DNA of 9,305 nt, taken from assembly GCA_013139345.1 (NCBI GenBank), contig WTAY01000051.1, positions 1 through 9,305 of the forward strand, read 5' to 3'. This document shows, one piece after another, positions 1-7,006 of the stretch (its first letter is position 1; every line of letters starts with the position of its first letter). This DNA comes from Methylophaga sp. (GTDB lineage Bacteria > Pseudomonadota > Gammaproteobacteria > Nitrosococcales > Methylophagaceae). The position numbers and the translations under genes were made by a program. Under the pieces are notes generated by a model. That model was not told the origin of the DNA and searched no databases. It saw nothing but the letters and a program-made list of their open reading frames with translations.

Positions 1-2965
1 GTGTACAAGCCACACCAGCATCATTCAATACTTTTTGTGTTCCACGTGTTGCCAATAGTTCAAAACCTAACTCGACCAAGTCTTTCGCAATTGTGCTAAT
101 AGACTCTTTATCAACACCACGAACACTAATAAAGGCTTTACCACCTGTTGGCAATACAACCGATGCAGCTAATTGAGATTTAGCAAATGCTTCACCAAAG
201 GTACGACCTACGCCCATTACTTCACCTGTAGATTTCATTTCGGGGCCAAGAATAGGATCTACACCTTGGAACTTAATGAATGGGAATACAGCTTCTTTAA
301 CAGAATAATATTCTGGAATAACTTCTTTTGTTACACCTTGCTCAACCAAGCTACGGCCCGCCATACAACGAGCAGCCACTTTGGCTAATGGCACACCAAT
401 CGCTTTAGAAACATAAGGTACTGTTCGTGATGCACGAGGGTTCACTTCAAGTAGGAAAATATTGTCACCTTGAATCGCAAATTGCGTATTCATCAAACCA
501 ACTACGCCTAGCTCTAATGCCATTTGACGCACTTGCTCACGCATACGATCTTGAATTTCTTCACTTAAGCTATATGAAGGCAAGGCACAGGCTGAGTCAC
601 CAGAGTGAACACCAGCTTGCTCAATGTGTTCCATGATGCCGCCAATCAATACATCTTTACCATCACAAATAGCATCAACATCTACTTCAATCGCATCATC
701 TAAGAAACGATCTAATAACACCGGTGAATCATTTGAAACAGAGATAGCAGTTTTCATATAACGGTTTAATTCTTCTTCGTTATACACAATCTCCATGCCT
801 CGACCACCTAGTACATAAGAAGGTCGAACCACCAGCGGATAACCAATTTCAGCCGCTTGTCCTGCAGCTGAATCAGCTGAGAAAGCAAGACGGTTAGGTG
901 GTTGCAGTAAACCTAGTTTTTCAACCATTTGTTGGAAGCGTTCACGATCTTCTGCATGATCAATCGCATCAGGTGGTGTACCAATGATTGGTACGCCTTC
1001 AGCTTCAAGTGCACGTGCTAATTTAAGCGGTGTTTGCCCACCATATTGCACGATAACGCCTTTAGGTTTTTCTAAAGCAACAACTTCTAATACATCTTCA
1101 AGTGTTAATGATTCGAAATATAAGCGATCAGACGTATCGTAATCAGTCGAAACAGTTTCAGGGTTACAGTTAACCATAATCGTTTCAAAACCATCTTCAC
1201 GCAATGCTAAAGCAGCATGTACACAACAGTAATCAAACTCAATACCTTGGCCGATACGGTTAGGTCCACCACCTAAAATCATGATTTTGTCACGATCTGT
1301 TGGATTAGCTTCACATTCTTGATCATAAGTTGAATACATATAAGCAGTGTCGCTAGAAAACTCAGCTGCACAGGTATCAACACGTTTATAAACAGGACGC
1401 ACATTCAAATCATAACGATGTTGGCGAACTTGTTTTTCTGTTTTTTGTAGCAATTTTGCCATGCGAGAATCAGAGAAACCTTTACGTTTCAATCTGAGCA
1501 TTTCTAATTCATCTATAGATGCTAATGAATGATCTTTTAGATCATTTTCAATATCAACAATTTCTTGAACTTGCACCAAGAACCATGGGTCAATCTTTGT
1601 TAACTGCTGAATTTCATCATAACTAAAGCCATAACGGAACGCATCAGCCACATACCAAAGACGATCAGAACCTGGCAAACGTAATTCACGACGTAAAGTA
1701 TCAGCAACATCATCAGCTGTTAAATCTGTAATTTCAGTCAGACCATCACGATCAATTTCTAAACCACGCAATGCTTTTTGTAGAGACTCTTGGAAGTTTC
1801 GGCCAATCGCCATTACTTCACCCACTGATTTCATCTGTGTGCTTAAACGGTTATCAGCTTGTGGAAACTTTTCAAATGTAAAACGAGGAATCTTAGTAAC
1901 AACATAATCAATCGTTGGTTCAAATGATGCAGGTGTTGCACCGCCGGTGATTTCATTTTGAAGTTCATCAAGCGTGTAACCCACAGCCAATTTAGCAGCG
2001 ACTTTAGCAATGGGGAAACCGGTTGCTTTTGATGCCAAGGCAGATGAGCGAGAAACACGTGGGTTCATTTCAATAATGATCAAACGACCAGTTTCAGGAT
2101 GCACAGCAAACTGAACATTTGAACCACCGGTATCAACACCAATTTCACGTAAGACTTCCAAAGAAGCATTACGCATAATTTGATATTCTTTATCCGTTAA
2201 TGTTTGAGCTGGTGCAACTGTGATTGAATCACCTGTATGTACGCCCATTGGATCAAAGTTTTCAATTGAACAGATGATGATGCAGTTATCTTTACGATCA
2301 CGCACCACTTCCATTTCATACTCTTTCCAACCGATGATTGACTCATCAAGCAATAACTCAGACGTTGGGCTCATGTATAAGCCACGTTGACAGATTTCAA
2401 TAAAGTCTTGCTTATTGTATGCGATACCACCACCACTACCACCCATCGTAAAAGATGGACGAATAATGGTTGGATAGCCGAGTTCTTTTTGTGCTTCTAA
2501 GGCTTCTTCTAATGTATGGACAATAGCTGAATTTGGCATATCTAGACCAATTTTGGTCATCGCCGCACGGAACAAATCACGGTCTTCCGCTTTATTGATT
2601 GCTTCACTATCAGCACCAATCATTTCAACACCGAACTCTTTCAATACACCTTCACGTTCAAGGTCTAAAGCACAGTTCAATGCAGTCTGCCCACCCATGG
2701 TTGGCAAGATTGCATCAGGGCGTTCTTTTTCAATAACCTTGCTTACCGCTTGCCATGTGACTGGTTCAATGTAAGTCGCATCCGCCATATTAGGATCGGT
2801 CATAATTGTTGCTGGATTAGAGTTCACCAGAACAACACGGTAGCCTTCTTCACGTAATGCCTTACATGCTTGAGCACCAGAGTAATCAAACTCACAGGCC
2901 TGACCAATTACAATTGGACCAGCACCTAGAATTAAAATGGTTTTTATATCAGTACGTTTTGCCAT
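1..2965 (-). CDS. carB: Carbamoyl-phosphate synthase large subunit, CarB (partial; C-terminus off the left edge)
   Basis: CarB makes carbamoyl phosphate from bicarbonate, two ATP and ammonia tunnelled from CarA, for pyrimidine and arginine synthesis in the cytosol. I translated 988 codons from ATG at 2965-2963 (MAKRTDIKTILILGAGPIVI) and found no internal stop. The protein shows the family's internal duplication. The first half has a G-rich nucleotide loop (GGSGGG, residues 175-180), GVHTGDSITVAP (241-252) and IEMNPRVSRSSA with Glu299 and Asn301 at the E. coli positions. The second half repeats this with GGGPNRIGQGIEFDY, GVHSGDSACALPS and LEVNPRASRTVP. The last part, ending ELLATRGTQKVLNDAGVACT, is the start of the MGS-like allosteric domain. 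About 85 residues are missing relative to the usual ~1073, because of the window edge. It follows carA by 6 nt with only a weak SD, consistent with coupled translation in one operon. Confidence 0.98.
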   Translation of the reverse strand, partial: MAKRTDIKTILILGAGPIVIGQACEFDYSGAQACKALREEGYRVVLVNSNPATIMTDPNMADATYIEPVTWQAVSKVIEKERPDAILPTMGGQTALNCALDLEREGVLKEFGVEMIGADSEAINKAEDRDLFRAAMTKIGLDMPNSAIVHTLEEALEAQKELGYPTIIRPSFTMGGSGGGIAYNKQDFIEICQRGLYMSPTSELLLDESIIGWKEYEMEVVRDRKDNCIIICSIENFDPMGVHTGDSITVAPAQTLTDKEYQIMRNASLEVLREIGVDTGGSNVQFAVHPETGRLIIIEMNPRVSRSSALASKATGFPIAKVAAKLAVGYTLDELQNEITGGATPASFEPTIDYVVTKIPRFTFEKFPQADNRLSTQMKSVGEVMAIGRNFQESLQKALRGLEIDRDGLTEITDLTADDVADTLRRELRLPGSDRLWYVADAFRYGFSYDEIQQLTKIDPWFLVQVQEIVDIENDLKDHSLASIDELEMLRLKRKGFSDSRMAKLLQKTEKQVRQHRYDLNVRPVYKRVDTCAAEFSSDTAYMYSTYDQECEANPTDRDKIMILGGGPNRIGQGIEFDYCCVHAALALREDGFETIMVNCNPETVSTDYDTSDRLYFESLTLEDVLEVVALEKPKGVIVQYGGQTPLKLARALEAEGVPIIGTPPDAIDHAEDRERFQQMVEKLGLLQPPNRLAFSADSAAGQAAEIGYPLVVRPSYVLGGRGMEIVYNEEELNRYMKTAISVSNDSPVLLDRFLDDAIEVDVDAICDGKDVLIGGIMEHIEQAGVHSGDSACALPSYSLSEEIQDRMREQVRQMALELGVVGLMNTQFAIQGDNIFLLEVNPRASRTVPYVSKAIGVPLAKVAARCMAGRSLVEQGVTKEVIPEYYSVKEAVFPFIKFQGVDPILGPEMKSTGEVMGVGRTFGEAFAKSQLAASVVLPTGGKAFISVRGVDKESISTIAKDLVELGFELLATRGTQKVLNDAGVACT

Positions 2966-2971
2966 CGTGGT

Positions 2972-4114
2972 TTACTTACCTGTCGCTGTTTCAAGTAGAT
3001 TGATGAAATGATCAAATAATGGTGCCGCATCTTGTGGACCAGGGCTTGCTTCTGGATGCCCTTGAAAACTAAATGCTGGCTTAGTTGTGTGATGGATACC
3101 TTGTAATGAACCATCAAACAATGAAATATGAGTTGCTTCTAACGTGTCTGGTAATGAATCTTGGTCAACGGCAAAACCGTGATTTTGACTCGTAATCATC
3201 ACTAATCCAGCCGCGTGTTCTTGTACTGGATGATTCGCACCATGATGACCAAACTTCATTTTGACTGTTTTTGCACCACACGCTAATGCTAATAATTGAT
3301 GCCCTAAACAAATGCCAAAAATCGGTAGTTCTTTTTCAAGTAAGGTTTGAATCGCTTCAATCGCATAGGTACATGGCTCAGGATCACCTGGACCATTTGA
3401 TAAAAACACACCATCAGGATTGAGTGCCAAAACATCTTCTGCTGACGTTTGAGCAGGTACAACCGTTAAACGACAACCGCGTTCAACTAACATGCGTAAG
3501 ATATTACTTTTGGCACCAAAGTCATAAGCAACAACGTGAAAGCGTTCCGCTACAGCCTGAGATTCGCCTGATAAATGCCAACATGACTTGTCCCATTCAT
3601 AAGGCTTTTCAGTTGAAACAACTTTTGCCAAGTCCATGCCTTTAAGGCCATCAAAAGCCTTAGCGGCTGCAATTGCTGCATCAATATCAATATTATCGCC
3701 CGCAACGATACACCCTTTCATTGCACCTTTATCACGTAAACGACGTGTTAAAGCACGAGTATCAATACCTGCTAAGCCCACCACATTATGACGTTCTAAA
3801 TAACTGTCTAATGACTCTTCATTTTCATTGGCACTACGCCAGCTACTAACAACAGGCGATAACTCGCGAATAATTAATCCGCTAGCATGAATACTATTTG
3901 ATTCTTCATCTTCAGTATTAACACCAACATTACCGATATGCGGATAAGTTAGTGTGACAATTTGGCGACAGTATGAAGGATCAGTTAAGATTTCTTGATA
4001 GCCAGTCATTGACGTATTAAACACGACCTCACCAACTGATTGCCCAATAGCACCAATTGATTCACCGTGATAGACCGTACCATCTTCAAGAGCAAGTAAA
4101 GCGCTTGTTCGCAA
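2972..4114 (-). CDS. carA: Carbamoyl-phosphate synthase small (glutamine amidotransferase) subunit, CarA
   Basis: CarA hydrolyses glutamine and passes ammonia to CarB. The 380-residue length is normal for the family. Residues 1 to ~150 are the CarA-specific N-terminal domain (GEVVFNTSMTGYQEILTDPS). A class I glutamine amidotransferase domain follows, with FLSNGPGDP, nucleophile Cys269 in GICLGHQLLAL, and His353/Glu355 in FQGHPEASPGP, so the triad is complete at E. coli positions. The start is TTG at 4114-4112. It is chosen because the N-terminus MRTSALLALEDGTVYHG matches the family and because a strong SD, GGTGGAGG (4128-4121 on this strand), lies 6 nt upstream. As I recall, E. coli carA also begins with UUG. 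The TAA stop is 6 nt before the carB ATG. The gene is transcribed divergently from hemB. Confidence 0.98.
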   Translation of the reverse strand: MRTSALLALEDGTVYHGESIGAIGQSVGEVVFNTSMTGYQEILTDPSYCRQIVTLTYPHIGNVGVNTEDEESNSIHASGLIIRELSPVVSSWRSANENEESLDSYLERHNVVGLAGIDTRALTRRLRDKGAMKGCIVAGDNIDIDAAIAAAKAFDGLKGMDLAKVVSTEKPYEWDKSCWHLSGESQAVAERFHVVAYDFGAKSNILRMLVERGCRLTVVPAQTSAEDVLALNPDGVFLSNGPGDPEPCTYAIEAIQTLLEKELPIFGICLGHQLLALACGAKTVKMKFGHHGANHPVQEHAAGLVMITSQNHGFAVDQDSLPDTLEATHISLFDGSLQGIHHTTKPAFSFQGHPEASPGPQDAAPLFDHFINLLETATGK

Positions 4115-4120
4115 GGGAAA

Positions 4121-4128
4121 CCTCCACC
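4121..4128 (-). promoter_or_regulatory. Ribosome binding site of carA
   Basis: Read leftward the sequence is GGTGGAGG, an extended match to the anti-SD of 16S rRNA. It ends 6 nt before the TTG codon at 4114. Its strength supports the TTG start and may compensate for the weak initiator. Confidence 0.8.
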
Positions 4129-4136
4129 AGATAAAA

Positions 4137-4142
4137 ATTATA
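4137..4142 (-). promoter_or_regulatory. Candidate -10 box (TATAAT) of a proximal carA promoter
   Basis: A perfect TATAAT lies leftward, immediately after the dyad at 4143-4163. No good -35 hexamer sits 16-18 bp upstream. The nearest, TTGTCT (4170-4165), is 22 bp away, which is too far for an ordinary sigma70 promoter. If used, the promoter would need an activator, and the dyad in its spacer would be the obvious operator. Transcription would begin about 16 nt before the carA start codon. The hexamer could equally be chance in an A/T-rich leader. Confidence 0.35.
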
Positions 4143-4164
4143 GGGCGAACATGATGTTCACCCC
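4142..4164 (-). promoter_or_regulatory. Dyad/hairpin in the carA leader
   Basis: Leftward strand: GGGTGAAC-ATCAT-GTTCGCCC. The core arms GAACAT/ATGTTC are perfect around one central base, and a GGG/CCC clamp lies outside. The single DNA mismatch in the arms becomes a U-G wobble on the carA-strand RNA but a C-A clash on the other strand, so the structure folds better in carA mRNA. A T-rich stretch (TATAATTTTTAT) follows. It could be a protein operator, a leader hairpin or a weak attenuator; the sequence alone does not decide. Confidence 0.5.
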
Positions 4165-4221
4165 AGACAAAATCCTACCAATTTTATCGTAAAACACCCC
4201 CACTAGTCTATGTAAAAAACG

Positions 4222-4250
4222 ATGACAATTTACTTTTCAGTCGGTAATAT
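4222..4250 (+). promoter_or_regulatory. Putative sigma70 promoter of hemB-aroE
   Basis: ATGACA (4222-4227; 5 of 6 to TTGACA) and TAATAT (4245-4250; 4 of 6 to TATAAT) are separated by exactly 17 bp. The predicted start near 4257 would give a leader of about 29 nt before the hemB GTG codon, long enough for the SD at 4274-4277. Confidence 0.55.
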
Positions 4251-4273
4251 CTTACTCCATTAGATTTATTGCC

Positions 4274-4277
4274 AAGG
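4274..4277 (+). promoter_or_regulatory. Ribosome binding site of hemB
   Basis: AAGG lies 8 nt before GTG at 4286. It supports GTG as the start; the resulting N-terminus (MNPYLSPSGFPFQRPRRLR) matches Pseudomonas-type HemB. Confidence 0.6.
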
Positions 4278-4285
4278 TAACTACC

Positions 4286-5299
4286 GTGAACCCATATTTA
4301 TCACCCTCTGGTTTTCCCTTCCAGCGCCCAAGACGATTACGAAAAGATACCTTTTCTCGACACCTAGTGCGTGAAAACCAACTATCTGTAAATGACTTAA
4401 TTTATCCTTGCTTTGTTTTAGAGGGAGAAAATCAACGTGAAGCCGTAGCATCAATGCCCGGCGTTGAAAGACTAAGTATCGATCTCCTACTTAAAGAAGC
4501 AGAGACACTTCATCGTTTAGGTGTACCTGCTATCGCCCTCTTCCCCGTTACACCTGACAATGTTAAATCGCTTGATGCAAAAGAAGCCTATAACCCTGAA
4601 GGTTTAGCTCAACGTGCAGTTCGTGCGCTTAAAGCTGAATTTCCTGATTTAGGTGTCATCACTGATGTTGCTCTTGATCCCTTCACGACACATGGTCAAG
4701 ATGGGTTAATTGATGACAGTGGTTATATCGTCAATGATGAAACGGTTGAAGTATTGGTAAAACAAGCACTATCTCATGCGCAAGCAGGGGCTGATATTGT
4801 TGCACCATCAGACATGATGGACGGTCGAGTGGGCGCTATTCGCCAAGCATTAGAGCAACACGGTCATATTCATACACGTATTTTGGCCTATTCAGCAAAA
4901 TATGCGTCTAGCTTTTATGGTCCATTCCGTGATGCAGTAGGTTCTGCTGGCAATTTAGGTGCAGGTAATAAATATAGTTATCAGATGGATCCTGCGAACA
5001 GTGACGAAGCCCTACACGAAGTGGCTATGGACATTAATGAAGGCGCAGATATGGTAATGGTCAAACCAGGCATGCCGTATCTTGATATCTTACGCCGTGT
5101 AAAAGACACTTTCCAAAAACCAACCTTTGTTTATCAAGTGAGTGGTGAATATGCCATGTTAAAAGCTGCGGCTCAAAATGGTTGGCTAGATGAAAAAGCA
5201 GTAGTAATGGAAAGCATGATTGCCTTCAAACGTGCCGGTGCTGATGCTATTTTGACCTATTTTGCTAAAGACATAGCGCAGTGGTTATCAGAAAAATGA
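4286..5299 (+). CDS. hemB: Delta-aminolevulinic acid dehydratase (porphobilinogen synthase), HemB, Mg-type
   Basis: HemB condenses two 5-aminolevulinate molecules to porphobilinogen, an early step of haem and sirohaem synthesis in the cytosol. The 337-residue length equals the Pseudomonas aeruginosa enzyme. The Schiff-base lysines fall at the same numbers: Lys205 in AYSAKYASSFYGPFRDA and Lys260 in MVMVKPGMPYLD. The metal-site segment reads TDVALDPFTTHGQDG (residues 126-140). It has Ala129, Asp131 and Asp139 where zinc enzymes carry cysteines, so this is the cysteine-less, Mg-dependent class. APSDMMDGRVGAIR (173-186) is also typical. The start is GTG with AAGG 8 nt upstream. The stop TGA overlaps the aroE ATG (ATGA), so the two are probably coupled. 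It is divergent from carAB. Confidence 0.98.
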   Translation: MNPYLSPSGFPFQRPRRLRKDTFSRHLVRENQLSVNDLIYPCFVLEGENQREAVASMPGVERLSIDLLLKEAETLHRLGVPAIALFPVTPDNVKSLDAKEAYNPEGLAQRAVRALKAEFPDLGVITDVALDPFTTHGQDGLIDDSGYIVNDETVEVLVKQALSHAQAGADIVAPSDMMDGRVGAIRQALEQHGHIHTRILAYSAKYASSFYGPFRDAVGSAGNLGAGNKYSYQMDPANSDEALHEVAMDINEGADMVMVKPGMPYLDILRRVKDTFQKPTFVYQVSGEYAMLKAAAQNGWLDEKAVVMESMIAFKRAGADAILTYFAKDIAQWLSEK

Positions 5300-6114
5300 C
5301 CGATCACTACGCCGTTATTGGCAACCCAATAAGTCACAGCAAATCGCCATTAATCCACACAGAATTTGCCAAACAAACCAAACAAAACCTTGATTATGTC
5401 ACTAGAGAAATACCCCTAGATGATTTAGCCACGGGTTTAAAGCAGTTACAAAAGGAAGGTTTTAAAGGTATCAATATCACTGTGCCTTTTAAAGAACAAG
5501 CATGGCAGATCGTCACAGATAGAAGTGAACATGCAACACGTGCCGGAGCGATTAATACCATCATCTTTAATGATGATGGTTCACTGTATGGTGATAACAC
5601 AGATGGCATTGGTCTCTGCCGAGACTTAGTTGATAATCACCAAATAGAACTTAAAGGGAAACGTATTCTACTACTTGGTGCAGGTGGTGCGGCTCGCGGA
5701 GTGATTGAACCCTTATTAAAGTATCTTCCGTCAGAATTAGTTATCGCGAACCGTACAGCAAGTAAAGCTGAAGACTTAGCTAAACTATATAATGAATTTG
5801 GCACACTTTCAGGTGGTGGACTTGATGATTTATCTGGCTCATTTGATGTCATCATCAATGCCACAGCGGCCAGCCTTCAAGGTAAAGTCCCCCCCTTGCC
5901 CGATAACATTCTGAATGACCATGCTAGCTGCTATGACATGATGTATAGCAATACCGATACTGCGTTTATCACATGGGCCAAAGAACATGGTGCAGCGAAG
6001 ACTATTGATGGTTTAGGCATGTTAGCAGAACAAGCAGCTGAGGCATTTAGGCTTTGGCGAGGTGTAAAGCCTGAAACTCAAGAAGTGATAAAGACGATCC
6101 GTAATTTGAGGTAA
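5296..6114 (+). CDS. aroE: Shikimate dehydrogenase (NADP+), AroE
   Basis: AroE reduces 3-dehydroshikimate to shikimate with NADPH, the fourth step of the shikimate pathway to aromatic amino acids. The protein has 272 residues, the E. coli AroE length. NPISHSKSP (10-18) binds shikimate. NITVPFKE carries catalytic Lys66, and YGDNTDGIG carries catalytic Asp103. The Rossmann loop is GAGGAARG (128-135), and ANRTASKA (151-158) holds the NRT motif typical of NADP specificity. DGLGMLAEQAAEAFRLWRG is the C-terminal signature. The usual NATSxG motif reads NATAASLQG, a mild variant. I chose ATG at 5296 over an in-frame GTG at 5281. The upstream start would add only five residues lying inside hemB, whereas 5296 gives the family N-terminus and the ATGA coupling with hemB. 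No separate SD is evident. Confidence 0.97.
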   Translation: MTDHYAVIGNPISHSKSPLIHTEFAKQTKQNLDYVTREIPLDDLATGLKQLQKEGFKGINITVPFKEQAWQIVTDRSEHATRAGAINTIIFNDDGSLYGDNTDGIGLCRDLVDNHQIELKGKRILLLGAGGAARGVIEPLLKYLPSELVIANRTASKAEDLAKLYNEFGTLSGGGLDDLSGSFDVIINATAASLQGKVPPLPDNILNDHASCYDMMYSNTDTAFITWAKEHGAAKTIDGLGMLAEQAAEAFRLWRGVKPETQEVIKTIRNLR

Positions 6115-6138
6115 TCATCTTGTTCTTGGCAACAGTAC

Positions 6139-6167
6139 TTGATTTACTAAGCTAAAATATCTAGAAT
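6139..6167 (+). promoter_or_regulatory. Putative sigma70 promoter downstream of aroE
   Basis: TTGATT (6139-6144; 4 of 6) and TAGAAT (6162-6167; 5 of 6) are separated by 17 bp. Transcription would begin near 6174 and meet the terminator at 6223-6248 before reaching the NYN gene. It could give a short RNA of about 75 nt, or serve the accessory genes through read-through. No better promoter for those genes is visible. Confidence 0.4.
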
Positions 6168-6222
6168 GTATATCACTACTCACCTCTTATTGGCATTATT
6201 AAATTAATGTTTATTCGAGGCG

Positions 6223-6248
6223 AAAAAACCGCCCAACGGCGGTTTTTT
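6223..6248 (+). terminator. Bidirectional rho-independent terminator
   Basis: A perfect 11-bp stem, AAAAAACCGCC (6223-6233) and GGCGGTTTTTT (6238-6248), encloses a CAAC loop. It has a G/C core and six T on the 3' side, with six A on the 5' side, so it should work in both directions. It lies 108 nt after the aroE stop and ends 22 nt before the chosen NYN start codon, closing the hemB-aroE unit. Confidence 0.92.
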
Positions 6249-6259
6249 CATTTCTATGG

Positions 6260-6264
6260 AAGGA
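6260..6264 (+). promoter_or_regulatory. Ribosome binding site deciding the NYN gene start
   Basis: AAGGA ends 6 nt before ATG at 6271. The more upstream in-frame ATG at 6256 overlaps this SD and has only terminator sequence ahead of it, so 6271 is the better start. Confidence 0.7.
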
Positions 6265-6270
6265 ATAAGT

Positions 6271-6951
6271 ATGGAAACAATTGTTTATATAGATGGGTAT
6301 AACTTATTTTATGGTCGCCTAAGAAGTTCTGGCTTCAAATGCCTAGACCTTTTCAAATTGTTTCAATCTATTGCAAAAATACAGAACCCATCCTCCCAAA
6401 TCATCAAAATTAAATATTTTACTGCCCCAGTAAAAGCTAATTTTTCTACTCATGGTCAAGAATCTACCAAAGCCCAAACGTCATATCATCGAGCTCTTAA
6501 ATATGTTTATAGCGATAGCATCGAAATCATCGAAGGTTATCACACCGTTGAAAAAGGCTATCCCCCTCGTTATCAAAAACCCATAAAAAAAGCTGATCGT
6601 GTAGAAATTTGGAAGTTTGAAGAAAAACAAACAGATGTAAATATAGCTCTACACATGTATAGAGATGCTATAAACGAAAGCTGTGCTCAACAAATTCTAG
6701 TATCTAATGATTCCGATCTTGAACTGCCCTTAAAATTAATCAGCCAAGATAGTCCTCATATTACTTTAGGTCTAATTATCCCTAGGCCAAAACCAATAGC
6801 TTCACAACCTTCTAGGCCACCCAATAAAAGTTTAAGCCAATATGTTCACTGGACTAGAAACTACATCCTCGATCAAGAGTGTCAACATGCACAGTTCCCT
6901 GACAAAATACCGACCAATAAGAAACCTATATTGAAACCTGAATATTGGTAA
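6271..6951 (+). CDS. NYN-domain (PIN-like) putative ribonuclease
   Basis: This 226-residue protein has no signal peptide or membrane segment. The NYN/PIN-like fold is shown by METIVYIDGYNLFYG at the N-terminus (Asp8 followed by GYN), FEEKQTDVNIALHMYRDA (116-133, with Glu118 and Asp122) and QILVSNDSDLELPLKLI (141-157, with Asp147 and Asp149). These acidic residues match the expected metal-binding set. The C-terminal tail, ending QFPDKIPTNKKPILKPEYW, resembles the end of a widespread family of stand-alone NYN proteins. NYN domains are generally metal-dependent RNases; the substrate here is unknown. It precedes the STAND NTPase gene by 55 nt on the same strand. That pairing suggests, as inference, that it is the effector of a defence-like module. 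An alternative is an RNA-processing enzyme unrelated to its neighbour. Confidence 0.88.
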   Translation: METIVYIDGYNLFYGRLRSSGFKCLDLFKLFQSIAKIQNPSSQIIKIKYFTAPVKANFSTHGQESTKAQTSYHRALKYVYSDSIEIIEGYHTVEKGYPPRYQKPIKKADRVEIWKFEEKQTDVNIALHMYRDAINESCAQQILVSNDSDLELPLKLISQDSPHITLGLIIPRPKPIASQPSRPPNKSLSQYVHWTRNYILDQECQHAQFPDKIPTNKKPILKPEYW

Positions 6952-6963
6952 GGCAGTAATTAG

Positions 6964-6982
6964 TTCCCGCCCCCCTCACCCA
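6964..6982 (+). other. C-rich tract between the NYN and NTPase genes
   Basis: TTCCCGCCCCCCTCACCCA stands out in otherwise A/T-rich surroundings. It is nearly free of G, the composition of Rho-loading (rut) RNA. The 55-nt gap that holds it has no strong SD for the next gene; the closest is GAGAAAGAA at 6985-6993. Confidence 0.4.
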
Positions 6983-7006
6983 TCGAGAAAGAATCTGACA
7001 ATTATC

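Larger units (their letters stand above)
4115..4285. promoter_or_regulatory. Divergent control region between carA and hemB
   Basis: These 171 bp must hold the promoters of both carAB (leftward) and hemB (rightward). Beyond the hemB promoter, the TATAAT box and the hairpin listed separately, I see one further weak leftward candidate. This is TTGGCA (4275-4270) with an 18-bp spacer to GATATT (4251-4246), which would overlap the hemB promoter. I looked for ArgR boxes (TGAAT-4-ATTCA) and a PurR-type operator, which control carAB in enteric bacteria, and found no convincing match. No ORF of note lies here. Confidence 0.6.

Noticed and set aside
173..636. Plus-strand ORFs at 173-388 and 427-636
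   Set aside because: They lie opposite the intact carB frame and their translations resemble no protein family; they are antisense shadows.
218..1830. Similar DNA stretches near 218-240 and 1807-1830 as a possible repeat element
   Set aside because: They encode the matching MKSTGEVMG/MKSVGEVMA motifs of the two ancient halves of CarB, not a mobile or recent repeat.
1843..2774. ORFs at 1843-2058 (minus) and 2553-2774 (plus)
   Set aside because: Both are out-of-frame or antisense readings of carB, low-complexity and without a sensible SD.
3424..3645. Plus-strand ORF inside carA
   Set aside because: Antisense to a fully conserved carA frame; no recognisable product.
4143..4163. ArgR box in the carA control region (TGAAC...GTTCG)
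   Set aside because: The half-sites are 5 bp apart and read TGAAC/GTTCG; ArgR boxes need TGAAT/ATTCA half-sites with 4 bp between them.
5281..5295. Upstream GTG start for aroE
   Set aside because: It adds five residues encoded within hemB; the ATG at 5296 gives the family N-terminus and the ATGA overlap.
5394..5864. Minus-strand ORFs inside aroE
   Set aside because: Antisense shadows of a complete aroE gene.
6256..6270. Upstream ATG start for the NYN gene
   Set aside because: It overlaps the SD that serves ATG 6271 and adds five residues ahead of the conserved strand METIVYIDGYN.
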